DNA of 21,050 nt from an uncultured Eubacteriales bacterium. GTDB taxonomy: Bacteria; Bacillota; Clostridia; Oscillospirales; Acutalibacteraceae. Positions 5,946 to 13,443 of this stretch are shown in pieces (within the stretch, counting starts at the first letter, position 1; each line of letters starts with the position of its first letter). Where the stretch lies: the NCBI GenBank assembly GCA_934444895.1, contig CAKSDA010000018.1, forward strand, positions 1 through 21,050, in the 5' to 3' direction. The notes below the pieces were generated by a model. It searched no databases and was not told the origin of the DNA. It saw only the letters and a program-made list of their open reading frames with translations. Both the position numbers and the translations under genes were made by a program.

Positions 5946-6998
5946 ATGTTAAGGGTAATTGATGTTGTTCAAAACGGTGAAGTAGACTACTCTGTAACTA
6001 TTGAAAACAATCTTTTAAATAATGTAGGATCAAAAACGCGAAAGCTAACCGCCGCAGCAAGAGCGGCGGTAATATGCGATTCAAATGTTGCTCCGCTGTA
6101 TCTTGAAAAGGTCGCGGCATCCTTTAAATCTGCAGGTTTTGAAACATATACCTTTGTTTTTCCGGCAGGGGAGATAAACAAGACCTTTGATACAGTGAAC
6201 TTAATGCTTGAATTTTTGTGCAAAAACCGCTTTACAAGAGACGATATTGCGGTAGCCCTGGGCGGCGGCGTTTGCGGAGATCTTGTGGGTTTTGCCTCGG
6301 CAATTTATTTAAGAGGCATTGACTTTGTGCAGATACCCACTTCGCTTTTGGCACAAATAGACTCTTCAATCGGCGGAAAAACAGGCTGCGATCTGCCATT
6401 CGGCAAAAACCTTTGCGGAGCGTTCCATAATCCTTTGGCAGTTTTTACAGACCCGGCTGTTTTAAAAACACTTCCCTCAAAATTTTTAAACGACGGTATG
6501 AGCGAGGCAATTAAAACCGGAGCTGTTTTGTGTCCCGGACTGTTTGAAAACTTAGAAAGCGAGCCTTTGCCGCTTTACGAAATAATTTCAAAATGTGCCG
6601 AAACAAAGGCTTTGGTTGTAGGAAATGATTTTAAAGAGCACGGAAAAAGAATCCTTTTGAATTTCGGCCATACTATCGGCCACGCTATAGAAAAATACGA
6701 AAATTTTAATGGTTTATCGCACGGCGAAGCTGTTTCGGTTGGTATGGTTATGATAACCGCCGCTTCGGAAAAAGCCGGACTTACAGCGCAGGGAACCACC
6801 GAAAAGCTTAAGCTTTTCCTTGAAAAATTCAAGCTCCCTACAAAAACCGACATTCCGCTTGAAAAACTCTGCGAAATCTGCGCTAATGATAAAAAGTCCC
6901 GCGGCAACAGCATTAATTTGGTTTTGCTCAGCTCAATAGGCCACGGATTTGTAAAATCCGTTAAATGGGACCAATTGTACGATTTCCTAAAGTGCTGA
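5946..6998 (+). CDS. aroB: 3-dehydroquinate synthase
   Basis: A 350-residue NAD- and metal-dependent enzyme that cyclises DAHP to 3-dehydroquinate. The NAD loop GGGVCGD is at 106-112, followed by PTSLLAQIDSSIGGKTG (131-147). The metal ligands are Glu187 (GMSEAIK), His242 (NFGHTIGH) and His259 (SHGEA). GGAGG (5935-5939) is 6 bases before the ATG. The gene lies 32 bases downstream of aroF and probably shares its transcript. Beyond it is a 304-base spacer with another copy of the dispersed repeat, which separates this unit from aroA. Confidence 0.96.
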   Translation: MLRVIDVVQNGEVDYSVTIENNLLNNVGSKTRKLTAAARAAVICDSNVAPLYLEKVAASFKSAGFETYTFVFPAGEINKTFDTVNLMLEFLCKNRFTRDDIAVALGGGVCGDLVGFASAIYLRGIDFVQIPTSLLAQIDSSIGGKTGCDLPFGKNLCGAFHNPLAVFTDPAVLKTLPSKFLNDGMSEAIKTGAVLCPGLFENLESEPLPLYEIISKCAETKALVVGNDFKEHGKRILLNFGHTIGHAIEKYENFNGLSHGEAVSVGMVMITAASEKAGLTAQGTTEKLKLFLEKFKLPTKTDIPLEKLCEICANDKKSRGNSINLVLLSSIGHGFVKSVKWDQLYDFLKC

Positions 6999-7048
6999 TT
7001 TTTTAAAGGATAAATTTCCATAAAGGATTAATTTAAAGAGTTACTTTT

Positions 7049-7095
7049 CAAGTGTTGCACTGGGTAGGGATGAACTGCTCTATCAATTGCAACAC
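7049..7095 (+). repeat. Dispersed intergenic repeat, copy 3 (diverged)
   Basis: Starts CAAGTGTTGCA and ends TTGCAACAC. GTGTTGCA (7053-7060 region) is complementary to TGCAACAC, making an 8-bp closing stem. From GTTG to the final GCAAC the distance equals copy 1 base for base, and about 22 of the 36 internal positions agree. It sits shortly after aroB. Confidence 0.5.
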
Positions 7096-7142
7096 AATGT
7101 CTAATTTTCTTAAAAGTCGGTTTCCTAAATGTTAGATTTTTT

Positions 7143-7172
7143 AAAGTCCGACTTCATAAGAGGCCGGACTTT
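7143..7172 (+). terminator. Hairpin between aroB and aroA
   Basis: AAAGTCCG (7143-7150) pairs perfectly with CGGACTTT (7165-7172) around a 14-base loop. It is preceded by TTTTTTAA rather than followed by a strong T tract, so it is either a weak terminator of aroF-aroB or a leader structure of aroA. Confidence 0.35.
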
Positions 7173-7201
7173 CTAATCGGTTAGCCTTTCTGATCGGTTT
7201 G
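7169..7201. repeat. Imperfect 16-bp direct repeat
   Basis: CTTTCTAATCGGTTAG (7169-7184) and CTTTCTGATCGGTTTG (7186-7201) match at 14 of 16 positions with a period of 17. A partial third unit ACTTTCTGAT occurs at 7211-7220. Confidence 0.6.
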
Positions 7202-7258
7202 TGTTACCGTACTTTCTGATAATTTTACTTTTTAAAAGAAGGACCGGCTCTTTATTTT

Positions 7259-7302
7259 CCAAAAGGTATTTTCTAAAAGGTATTTTTTAAAGGGTAGATT
7301 TT
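7259..7302 (+). repeat. Tandem repeat of the aroA ribosome binding region
   Basis: Three units, CCAAAAGGTATTTT, CTAAAAGGTATTTT and TTAAAGGGTAGATTTT, run directly into ATG 7303. Each carries an AAAGG-type Shine-Dalgarno core, so the initiation region appears duplicated. Only the last core is placed usefully for the aroA start. Confidence 0.65.
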
Positions 7303-8574
7303 ATGGATAATGTAATTATTTCACCCGGCCGTTTAAACGGCGAGGTTATTATTCCGCCGTCCAAAAGCGCCGCGCACAGAAACATAATCTGCGCGGCGCT
7401 TGCAGACGGCGTGAGCCGCGTTTCGCCCCTGTGCCATTCCGACGATATAGACGCAACCCTAAACGGAATGAGGGCTTTGGGCGCCGAAATATCGGAAGAA
7501 AACGGCTCCTTTGTCATACGGGGAATTTCTGAAAAAAGTCTTCCGAAAACACATGTAACCATTGATTGCGGCGAATCCGGTTCCACCCTTCGTTTTCTGA
7601 TTCCCGTTGCAGCGGCACTTGGTGTAAATGCCACATTTATAGGAAAAGGCAGACTTCCAAACAGGCCGATTGATGAGCTTACTTCGGTTTTGAGTTCAAA
7701 TGGGGTCTTGTGCAGCGGCAATCATCTGCCCCTTACCATAAGCGGCAGACTGACCTCCGGATGTTACAGCATTTCCGGAAATATAAGTTCTCAATATCTT
7801 ACCGGACTTTTGCTTGCTCTTCCCCTTGTTAAAAACTCAAAGATCAAGCTGTCAACCAACCTTGAATCTGCAGGCTATGTTAACATGACAATGAGCATTA
7901 TGAAGGAGTTTGGCGTAACGGTTATAAATGAGGGTAATATTTTTTCCTCTTTCGGAGAATACCGCTTTGCAAACTCCTTTATTGAAAGCGATTGGTCGCA
8001 GGCCTGTTTTTATATGACGGCTTGCGCTCTGGGCGCGGACATTTCTCTTCTCGGACTTAATATAAACTCTGTCCAGGGCGATTCGGCAGCCCCTAAAATA
8101 TATAAAAAATTCGGTGCGGAATTTGAATTCAAAAACAACCGTTTAGTCCTTTCATCGTTTGATTTAATTGCCGCTGATATTGACTGTACCGATATTCCGG
8201 ACATGGTGCCCTCGCTTGCCATCCTTGCTTCGGCGGCAAAAGGTAAATCGCTGTTTTACGGCGCAAAGCGGCTCCGCCTTAAGGAAAGCGACCGTATTTT
8301 GTCCACCGTTTCCGGACTTAAAGCGCTAGGTATAAAAGCCGAGGAAACCGACGACGGCATGATTGTCTACGGTTCAAACGAATTTCCTAATGGAAATACG
8401 GTTATACAAGGCTTTAACGATCATAGAATAGTTATGGCCTTTTCGATTCTTTCTTCCTTTGCAAAGAATCCCGTAACAATCACCGATGCCGGCGCAATAA
8501 AAAAATCCTATCCCGGATTTTTTAAAGATTTTAAATCACTTGGAGGTTCTGTCGATGTCATCACAAACAGGTAA
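7303..8574 (+). CDS. aroA: 3-phosphoshikimate 1-carboxyvinyltransferase (EPSP synthase)
   Basis: A 423-residue enzyme that joins shikimate 3-phosphate and phosphoenolpyruvate. Visible active-site elements are PPSKSAAHR (18-26, Lys21, Ser22, Arg26), ESGSTLRFL (91-99, Arg97), GRLPNRPI (116-123), Asp300 in DIPDMVPS, KESDRI (327-332), DHR (373-375) and KSYPGFF (401-407). The glycine-loop segment reads ESGSTLRF where class I enzymes have NAGTAxRP, so this belongs to a diverged clostridial-type branch. The start is ATG 7303, behind AAAGGG in a tandemly repeated leader. The last 20 bases overlap aroC, whose ribosome binding site lies inside the aroA coding region. Confidence 0.96.
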   Translation: MDNVIISPGRLNGEVIIPPSKSAAHRNIICAALADGVSRVSPLCHSDDIDATLNGMRALGAEISEENGSFVIRGISEKSLPKTHVTIDCGESGSTLRFLIPVAAALGVNATFIGKGRLPNRPIDELTSVLSSNGVLCSGNHLPLTISGRLTSGCYSISGNISSQYLTGLLLALPLVKNSKIKLSTNLESAGYVNMTMSIMKEFGVTVINEGNIFSSFGEYRFANSFIESDWSQACFYMTACALGADISLLGLNINSVQGDSAAPKIYKKFGAEFEFKNNRLVLSSFDLIAADIDCTDIPDMVPSLAILASAAKGKSLFYGAKRLRLKESDRILSTVSGLKALGIKAEETDDGMIVYGSNEFPNGNTVIQGFNDHRIVMAFSILSSFAKNPVTITDAGAIKKSYPGFFKDFKSLGGSVDVITNR

Positions 8575-9646
8575 GCGAATTACCGTTTCGGTTTTCGGAG
8601 AAAGTCACGGCCCTGCTATAGGCGCGGTTATCGACAGTCCCCCTGCGGGTATAAATGTCGATATGGATTATATTGCCTCCCAGCTTAAAAGAAGAGCTCC
8701 GGGAAATTCTCCTACGGCAACCAAAAGAAAAGAAGCGGATATGCCTGAATTTTTATCCGGAATAAAGAACGGAATAACCACCGGGGCTCCCCTTGCGGCA
8801 ATAATTCGTAACACAAACACAAAATCCGAAGATTATAGCAACCTTAAATTAATGCCCCGTCCCTCCCATGCAGACTATGCCGCCTTTGTTCATTATAACG
8901 GCTTTAATGACATTTCCGGCGGAGGTCACTTTTCAGGCAGACTTACTGCTCCTCTTGTAGCCGGCGGTTCGGTTTTGCGCCTTTACCTTAAAAACAAGGG
9001 TATAAATATCGCCGGGCATATTTTGCAAATAGGAAAAATAAACGATCAAAGTTTTGATCCGATCTCCTTCGATTCTTCCCTTGCCGATCGGCTTTCCGCA
9101 AGCGCCTTTTCACTCATCGACGAATCGGTAAAAAGTGCTATGGAAAAAGAGATCCTTTCTGCCGCCGAAAAGGGCGACAGCGTCGGCGGCGTTGTGGAAA
9201 TTATGGTCTCAGGTTTGCCTGCGGGCCTTGGCGGTCCCATGTTTGACGGAGCCGAAAATATCATTTCTTCGGCAGTGTTCGGCGTTCCCGCCGTAAAGGG
9301 CATTGAATTCGGAGAAGGCTTTAAATTTGCCGAAATGCACGGCAGCGAAGCCAACGACGCTATGGTATATGACGAAGAAAAAAACATCCGCTGCGTAACA
9401 AACCATTGCGGCGGTATTACCGGCGGCATTACAAATTCCATGCCGATTGTTTTTAGAGCAGCCATTAAACCCACCCCGTCAATCAGTCTTCCCCAGCAAA
9501 CGGTTGATCTTGAAAAAAAGGCAAATACAGAAATCACAATACATGGGCGGCACGATCCCTGCATTGTGCCTCGCGCCCTGCCGGCAATTGAGGCAGTAAC
9601 CGCTATTGCAGTTGCAAATCTTTTGGGGGAGGTATGCCCTTTATGA
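8555..9646 (+). CDS. aroC: Chorismate synthase
   Basis: A 363-residue FMN-dependent enzyme that converts EPSP to chorismate, the last common step. Signatures are GESHGPAIG with His18 (15-23), the flavin-binding SGGGHFSGR (121-129) and, near the C terminus, HGRHDPCIVPRALP. The length is normal. The frame can be extended to a TTG at 8540, but ATG 8555 is preferred because GGAGGT (8542-8547) is 7 bases upstream and the family begins at this point. It overlaps aroA by 20 bases and shares an ATGA stop/start with pheA, so aroA-aroC-pheA are tightly coupled. Confidence 0.96.
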   Translation: MSSQTGKRITVSVFGESHGPAIGAVIDSPPAGINVDMDYIASQLKRRAPGNSPTATKRKEADMPEFLSGIKNGITTGAPLAAIIRNTNTKSEDYSNLKLMPRPSHADYAAFVHYNGFNDISGGGHFSGRLTAPLVAGGSVLRLYLKNKGINIAGHILQIGKINDQSFDPISFDSSLADRLSASAFSLIDESVKSAMEKEILSAAEKGDSVGGVVEIMVSGLPAGLGGPMFDGAENIISSAVFGVPAVKGIEFGEGFKFAEMHGSEANDAMVYDEEKNIRCVTNHCGGITGGITNSMPIVFRAAIKPTPSISLPQQTVDLEKKANTEITIHGRHDPCIVPRALPAIEAVTAIAVANLLGEVCPL

Positions 9647-10788
9647 GTCTGCCGGAAATACGAAAAAAGATAGATGAGATTGATTCTTCCCTTGTTTCTT
9701 TGCTGTGCGACAGAATGGAATGTTCTTTGAAGGTTGCAGAGATAAAAAGAGCCGAAGGTTTGCCGGTGTATCATCCCGTAAGGGAACAGCAAATAATTGA
9801 TAAAGTGCGTGAAAAAGGCGGAGAATACGGCACATACATAGCTGAAATTTACAATCTTTTAATGGCATGCAGCCGTGAGCTGCAGCACGAAGCTCTTTCT
9901 GATACAGATGAATTCAAGCAGTTTATCTCCTCCTGCGAAAAAAAGCTTACCCTTTGGGGCAATGTGATGTGTTACGGCGAGGAGGACTCCTATTCCCACA
10001 TAGCGCTCACTACAGCCTTTAAACAATATGATTTTTCGGTATCTTTCGGTAAATCTTTTGAGGACATTTTTAAAGCGGTTAATAACGAGGAGGTATCTTT
10101 CGGATTTGTTCCGGTTGAAAACTCCAGCGCCGGATCGGTAAAAGAGGTTTACGACCTTATTCTTAAATACAAGTTATATATTGCCGGATCGGTCAGTATG
10201 CCAATTATTCATTCTCTGCTTGCTGTAAAGGGAGCAAAATTAAGCGACATTAAAATTGCTTATTCACACGACCAGGCGCTGCTCCAATGTCGAGATTTTC
10301 TTGATGCTCACAACATTTCCGGTGAAACCTTTTCAAACACTGCGGCAGCCGTAAGACATGTAAGCGATTTAAACGATCCGCATGTTGCCGCTATAGGTTC
10401 TACCGCTTCGGCTAAAAAGCACGGTCTTGAAACGGTCTGCTCTTCAATACAGTCATTTGACGACAACAAGACCCGTTTTATTGTCCTATCAAAGCATCCT
10501 ATCATCGAAAAAAGCAGCGATATAATAAGCCTTGTTTTTTCTCTTTCCCATACCCCCGGCTCGCTTCAAAAAATTCTTACCCGTTTTTCGCTTTACGGGC
10601 TTAATCTTACAAAACTTGAATCACGCGCCGGCAAAAACGGAAATTTTGAAACCCAGTTTTATCTTGATTTTAACGGAAATGTCGAAAACGAAAAAACCCT
10701 TTCACTTCTTTCGGCCCTTTCCGGCGAACTTACGGACTTTTCTTTTCTCGGAAATTATCACGAAATAGCCCTGGGAGGTACTTTATGA
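9643..10788 (+). CDS. pheA: Bifunctional chorismate mutase / prephenate dehydratase (P-protein)
   Basis: A 381-residue fusion protein that takes chorismate to phenylpyruvate. Residues 1-85 are an AroQ-type chorismate mutase with Arg7, Arg24, Lys35, Arg48 and Glu49 in the expected positions. About 103-283 is prephenate dehydratase, with DSYSHIA (115-121), VPVENSSAGSV (156-166) and the catalytic TRF (277-279). About 294-370 is an ACT domain with TPGSLQKIL and LESRAG, the segments that bind phenylalanine for feedback inhibition. ATG 9643 is preferred over ATG 9634: the GGAGG at 9628-9632 lies 10 bases from the former and only one from the latter, and 9643 gives an ATGA overlap with aroC. The 3' end overlaps mscL in the same way. 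Confidence 0.94.
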   Translation: MSLPEIRKKIDEIDSSLVSLLCDRMECSLKVAEIKRAEGLPVYHPVREQQIIDKVREKGGEYGTYIAEIYNLLMACSRELQHEALSDTDEFKQFISSCEKKLTLWGNVMCYGEEDSYSHIALTTAFKQYDFSVSFGKSFEDIFKAVNNEEVSFGFVPVENSSAGSVKEVYDLILKYKLYIAGSVSMPIIHSLLAVKGAKLSDIKIAYSHDQALLQCRDFLDAHNISGETFSNTAAAVRHVSDLNDPHVAAIGSTASAKKHGLETVCSSIQSFDDNKTRFIVLSKHPIIEKSSDIISLVFSLSHTPGSLQKILTRFSLYGLNLTKLESRAGKNGNFETQFYLDFNGNVENEKTLSLLSALSGELTDFSFLGNYHEIALGGTL

Positions 10789-11255
10789 AAAAGTTCTTTG
10801 AAGAATTTAAAGCATTCATTTCAAAAGGCAATGTTATGGATATGGCCGTTGCAGTTGTTATAGGCGGAGCTTTTAATAAAATCGTATCAAGTCTTGTAAA
10901 CGATATTGTTATGCCCCTTATAAGCTTACTGCTTAACGGAATTAATGTAAGCGACTGGAAATGGGTTATAAAGGCCGCTGAATATTCCTCTTCCGGCAAG
11001 CTTATTTCTGCCGAAACAGCTCTTACATACGGTGTTTTTATTCAAACGGTTCTTGAATTTTTAATTATTGCGTTTTGTATGTTTGTTTCCCTTAAAACCG
11101 TTTTGGCATTCAAATCCAATTTTGAAAAAATTGCACATATGGAAGCAAAAGAAGAGGCTGCAGAGCCTGAAAAGGAAACAACCGAATCAATTTTAAAGGA
11201 TATTCGCACCTTGCTTGAAGAGCAAAGGGCCGCAGACTCAAAAAGAAATAGGTAA
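10785..11255 (+). CDS. mscL: Large-conductance mechanosensitive channel MscL
   Basis: A 156-residue membrane channel that opens under membrane tension and releases solutes during osmotic downshock. The N-terminal helix MKKFFEEFKAF is followed by the first transmembrane segment (about 15-45, with AVAVVIGGAFNKIVSSLV), a periplasmic loop (about 50-78), the second transmembrane segment (about 80-108) and a charged cytoplasmic helical tail that ends in a predicted coiled coil. The start overlaps the pheA stop (ATGA). MscL has no metabolic link to phenylalanine synthesis, so its place in the aro operon probably reflects shared expression or a chance fusion of operons. Confidence 0.96.
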   Translation: MKKFFEEFKAFISKGNVMDMAVAVVIGGAFNKIVSSLVNDIVMPLISLLLNGINVSDWKWVIKAAEYSSSGKLISAETALTYGVFIQTVLEFLIIAFCMFVSLKTVLAFKSNFEKIAHMEAKEEAAEPEKETTESILKDIRTLLEEQRAADSKRNR

Positions 11256-11259
11256 TAGT

Positions 11260-12204
11260 ATGTCAGATCAAAAAAACTCCGTCTTGGAATTTGTCTCGCC
11301 CTCTCTTGAAAACATATCCGCCGTTCGCGACTTTTTAAAAGCCGGATCGGAAAATTTATTTTCCTTGGAGGATAACCCTAATACAATGCTTTTCTGGAGA
11401 GATTTATATAACTATCGCTTCGCGCTGTATGAAAACTCGCTTTTTATAATGACAAATGCAAAGCAGCGCTTATATTTACTGCCCTTTTCCGACGATTTGG
11501 AGAAGGCCGTAAATATACTGGCAGAAAACACAGAAGGCGGACTTGAAAATATATCTTTTCTGGCCTGTGAGGGACAGCGCCTTGACGAATTTAAAAAAGT
11601 TTACGCAGACAGCTTTTCTATAAACCCCTCAAGAGACGATTTTGAATATATTTATTCTTCAAAGGATCTTATAGAGCTTAAAGGCAGCAAATATCACACA
11701 AAAAGAAATCATATATCCTTCTTCACAAGAGAATTTGACTGGACATATGAGCCAATTACAAAAGAAAATGTTTCGGATGTTATTTTAATGGCAGAAAAGT
11801 GGAAGGATTTAATGAATAAAATAAAAAAATCCGAAAGTATTTCCGCAGAATATGAATCCACAAAGTTTATGCTCTCTCATATGGATGAGCTTAATATTAA
11901 AGGCGGTCTGATAAGGGCAAACGGAAATGTTGCGGCATTTACCTACGGTTCACCGATAAACAGCCGAGTTTTTGATATACATGTTGAAAAGGCGCTTCCC
12001 GAATACCGAACCGCCTATGCAGTTATTAACAGAGAATTTGCCCGCCACTGCCTGTCTGATTACGAATATATAAACCGCGAAGATGACATGGGCCTTGAGG
12101 GCCTGAGGGCAGCAAAACTGTCCTATCATCCCACATTGCTTTTGAAGAAATATATATTATCCTATAAAAATAATGAGGCTCAAAATAAAAATGAGAAAGA
12201 GTGA
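11260..12204 (+). CDS. DUF2156 (phosphatidylglycerol lysyltransferase-like) domain protein
   Basis: A 314-residue soluble protein that resembles the DUF2156 family, which has the GNAT-like fold found in the catalytic part of phosphatidylglycerol lysyltransferases (MprF). Supporting segments are FLKAGSENLFSLEDNPNTML near the N terminus, the basic KGSKYHTKRNHISFF, and the C-terminal YEYINREDDMGLEGLRAAKLSYHP. It has no membrane segments, so it lacks the flippase part of MprF, and the substrate is unknown. ATG 11260 is preferred over the upstream frame start at 11215, which lies inside mscL; an AGG is present about 7 bases before it. It begins 4 bases after the mscL stop and overlaps the next gene by 14 bases. 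The function is inferred from family resemblance only. Confidence 0.8.
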   Translation: MSDQKNSVLEFVSPSLENISAVRDFLKAGSENLFSLEDNPNTMLFWRDLYNYRFALYENSLFIMTNAKQRLYLLPFSDDLEKAVNILAENTEGGLENISFLACEGQRLDEFKKVYADSFSINPSRDDFEYIYSSKDLIELKGSKYHTKRNHISFFTREFDWTYEPITKENVSDVILMAEKWKDLMNKIKKSESISAEYESTKFMLSHMDELNIKGGLIRANGNVAAFTYGSPINSRVFDIHVEKALPEYRTAYAVINREFARHCLSDYEYINREDDMGLEGLRAAKLSYHPTLLLKKYILSYKNNEAQNKNEKE

Positions 12205-13078
12205 TTTTTCCGAATTTTTAAGCCTTTATCTGTCCTGTTTTACTGAGGACGACCGCGAAACCGCCGTTTTAATTTTTGATAATCTGCTGTCAAAAGAACT
12301 TCTTCTTTTTGAGGAAAGAAACGGGCGCATCGCGTCTATGCTGTCCTTAATAGAATGTACACTGTTTTTTAAAGGCTCCCCTAAAAAGGCATATTATCTT
12401 TATGCCGCCTGCACCGCCCCTGAATACAGAGGGCTCGGACTCATGGGATCTTTGCTTAAAAAAGCGGAAAAAACCGCAAAGAAAAACGGTATTTGCGGCA
12501 TTTTGCTTAAACCTGCCGAAGCTTCGCTTTTTGACTTTTACAAAAATTTCGGTTACAAAACTCTGTTTTTTTGCAACACTGCAAATCTTTTCTTGCCCTG
12601 TGATTCGCACTTTTCGCCGGACAAGGATGCTGCTCCCGCCAGAGAAATTCCAATTTCAAAATGGATAGAAAAAAGAGATTTGCTTCTGCCCGGATTAAGC
12701 AATATTTTTGTCCAGTTTAATCCTCGCTATTTAAAATCGCTTCTTAAAGAAGATCGCTTTTTTTGTGATGAATACGGCAATACCCTTTGGGCAGAAAAGC
12801 AGGGGGAAAAGGTTACGGTTAAGGAAATTTTGTTTTCTCCTGCCTCTTCTCATCACGCCGAACAACTGCTTTTAAGCAGCGTTATGTCACTGAATCCGAA
12901 TAACGCAAAGGGTATTTCGGTTTCCACGGTTCCTTCTTCCGGCAACCTGAAGATTTTAAAAAATCCGAAAACAAAACCTTTTGGTATGTTTCTTCCCTGT
13001 TTGGAAGATGGCCTGGGCAGATTCTCTGCCACTGACAAAGATTTTGAAAAGGCCTATCTGGGAATAGCCTTTGACTGA
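12191..13078 (+). CDS. GNAT family N-acetyltransferase
   Basis: A 295-residue protein whose N-terminal half is a GNAT acyltransferase. Strand beta4 and the acetyl-CoA loop are clear in YAACTAPEYRGLGLMGSLL (RGLGLM contacts the cofactor pyrophosphate), followed by a long helix and LLKPAEASLFDFYKNFGY, the usual motif B. The C-terminal 150 residues are not recognisable, but the overall size recalls two-domain Eis-like acetyltransferases. The acceptor substrate is unknown. ATG 12191 is chosen with GAGG (12175-12178) 12 bases upstream; ATG 12173, in the same frame, is possible but overlaps that site. It overlaps the DUF2156 gene by 14 bases and ends the aroA operon. A terminator hairpin containing a parS-like site follows at 13206. 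Confidence 0.85.
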   Translation: MRKSDFSEFLSLYLSCFTEDDRETAVLIFDNLLSKELLLFEERNGRIASMLSLIECTLFFKGSPKKAYYLYAACTAPEYRGLGLMGSLLKKAEKTAKKNGICGILLKPAEASLFDFYKNFGYKTLFFCNTANLFLPCDSHFSPDKDAAPAREIPISKWIEKRDLLLPGLSNIFVQFNPRYLKSLLKEDRFFCDEYGNTLWAEKQGEKVTVKEILFSPASSHHAEQLLLSSVMSLNPNNAKGISVSTVPSSGNLKILKNPKTKPFGMFLPCLEDGLGRFSATDKDFEKAYLGIAFD

Positions 13079-13205
13079 ATTTTGCCTGTATTTTTATCCT
13101 TTGCTTCCATCTTGCTATGTATTATGCTGCTGCTTTGTTTTTTGTGTTGCCGCCTTTAAATACTGTGCTGCAATCAAAAGTAAACAAAACAAGCCAAAAT
13201 GTTCT

Positions 13206-13251
13206 GCCGCATAAATGTTTCACATGAAACATTTATGCGGCTTTTGTTTTT
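13206..13251 (+). terminator. Intrinsic terminator of the aroA-GNAT operon, with an embedded parS-like site
   Basis: A 36-base inverted repeat (13206-13241) pairs GCCGC...TTTCA with its complement over 17 bp; only the central pair is mismatched. It is followed by TTTTGTTTTT. A hairpin of this strength with a T tract, 128 bases after the last gene of the operon, is a convincing intrinsic terminator. Its core is a parS-like palindrome. Confidence 0.8.
13216..13231 (+). other. parS-like ParB binding site 1
   Basis: TGTTTCACATGAAACA differs at one position from the Bacillus parS consensus TGTTNCACGTGAAACA; the central CG is CA. It lies about 1.3 kb upstream of parA. The same 16-mer occurs in reverse orientation at 14168, which argues that it is a true variant of the site. 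Confidence 0.7.
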
Positions 13252-13331
13252 ACTGCTTTTATATTTCTTTTTTATTATCTTCTGCGATTTCACTAAAACC
13301 GCTTTCCCCGCCCTTCCAATTTTCCTTTTTT

Positions 13332-13361
13332 GTATATTTTTAATATTTGTAACACATACTA
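13332..13361 (+). promoter_or_regulatory. Sigma-G/sigma-F-like promoter of spoVAE
   Basis: GTATA (13332-13336) fits the forespore -35 pattern GNATR, and CATACTA (13355-13361) fits the -10 pattern CATNNTA. The spacer is 18 bases, the usual distance for sigma-G. Transcription would start near 13368, about 75 bases before spoVAE. The match to the expected forespore expression of spoVA genes supports the call. Confidence 0.65.
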
Positions 13362-13443
13362 TATGAAACTTTAAGAATCCTGAAACAACACTTAAAACAT
13401 TAAAATTTCAGAAACAATTAAACTATGAAAGGTTATGAATATC

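Larger units (their letters stand above)
6999..7302. other. Repeat-filled spacer between aroB and aroA
   Basis: This 304-base gap encodes no supportable protein. It contains copy 3 of the dispersed repeat (7049-7095), an 8-bp hairpin (7143-7172), an imperfect direct repeat (7169-7201) and a three-unit tandem repeat reaching the aroA start codon (7259-7302). No T-box motif is visible. Confidence 0.65.
13079..13443. other. Intergenic region between the GNAT gene and spoVAE
   Basis: This 365-base gap has no gene. It holds the parS-containing terminator hairpin (13206-13251) and the sigma-G-like promoter of spoVAE (13332-13361). The remaining sequence is A/T-rich and unremarkable. Confidence 0.65.

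Noticed and set aside
9046..9792. A 248-codon minus-strand frame across aroC and pheA
   Set aside because: It is antisense to two strongly supported genes and shows no recognisable protein features.
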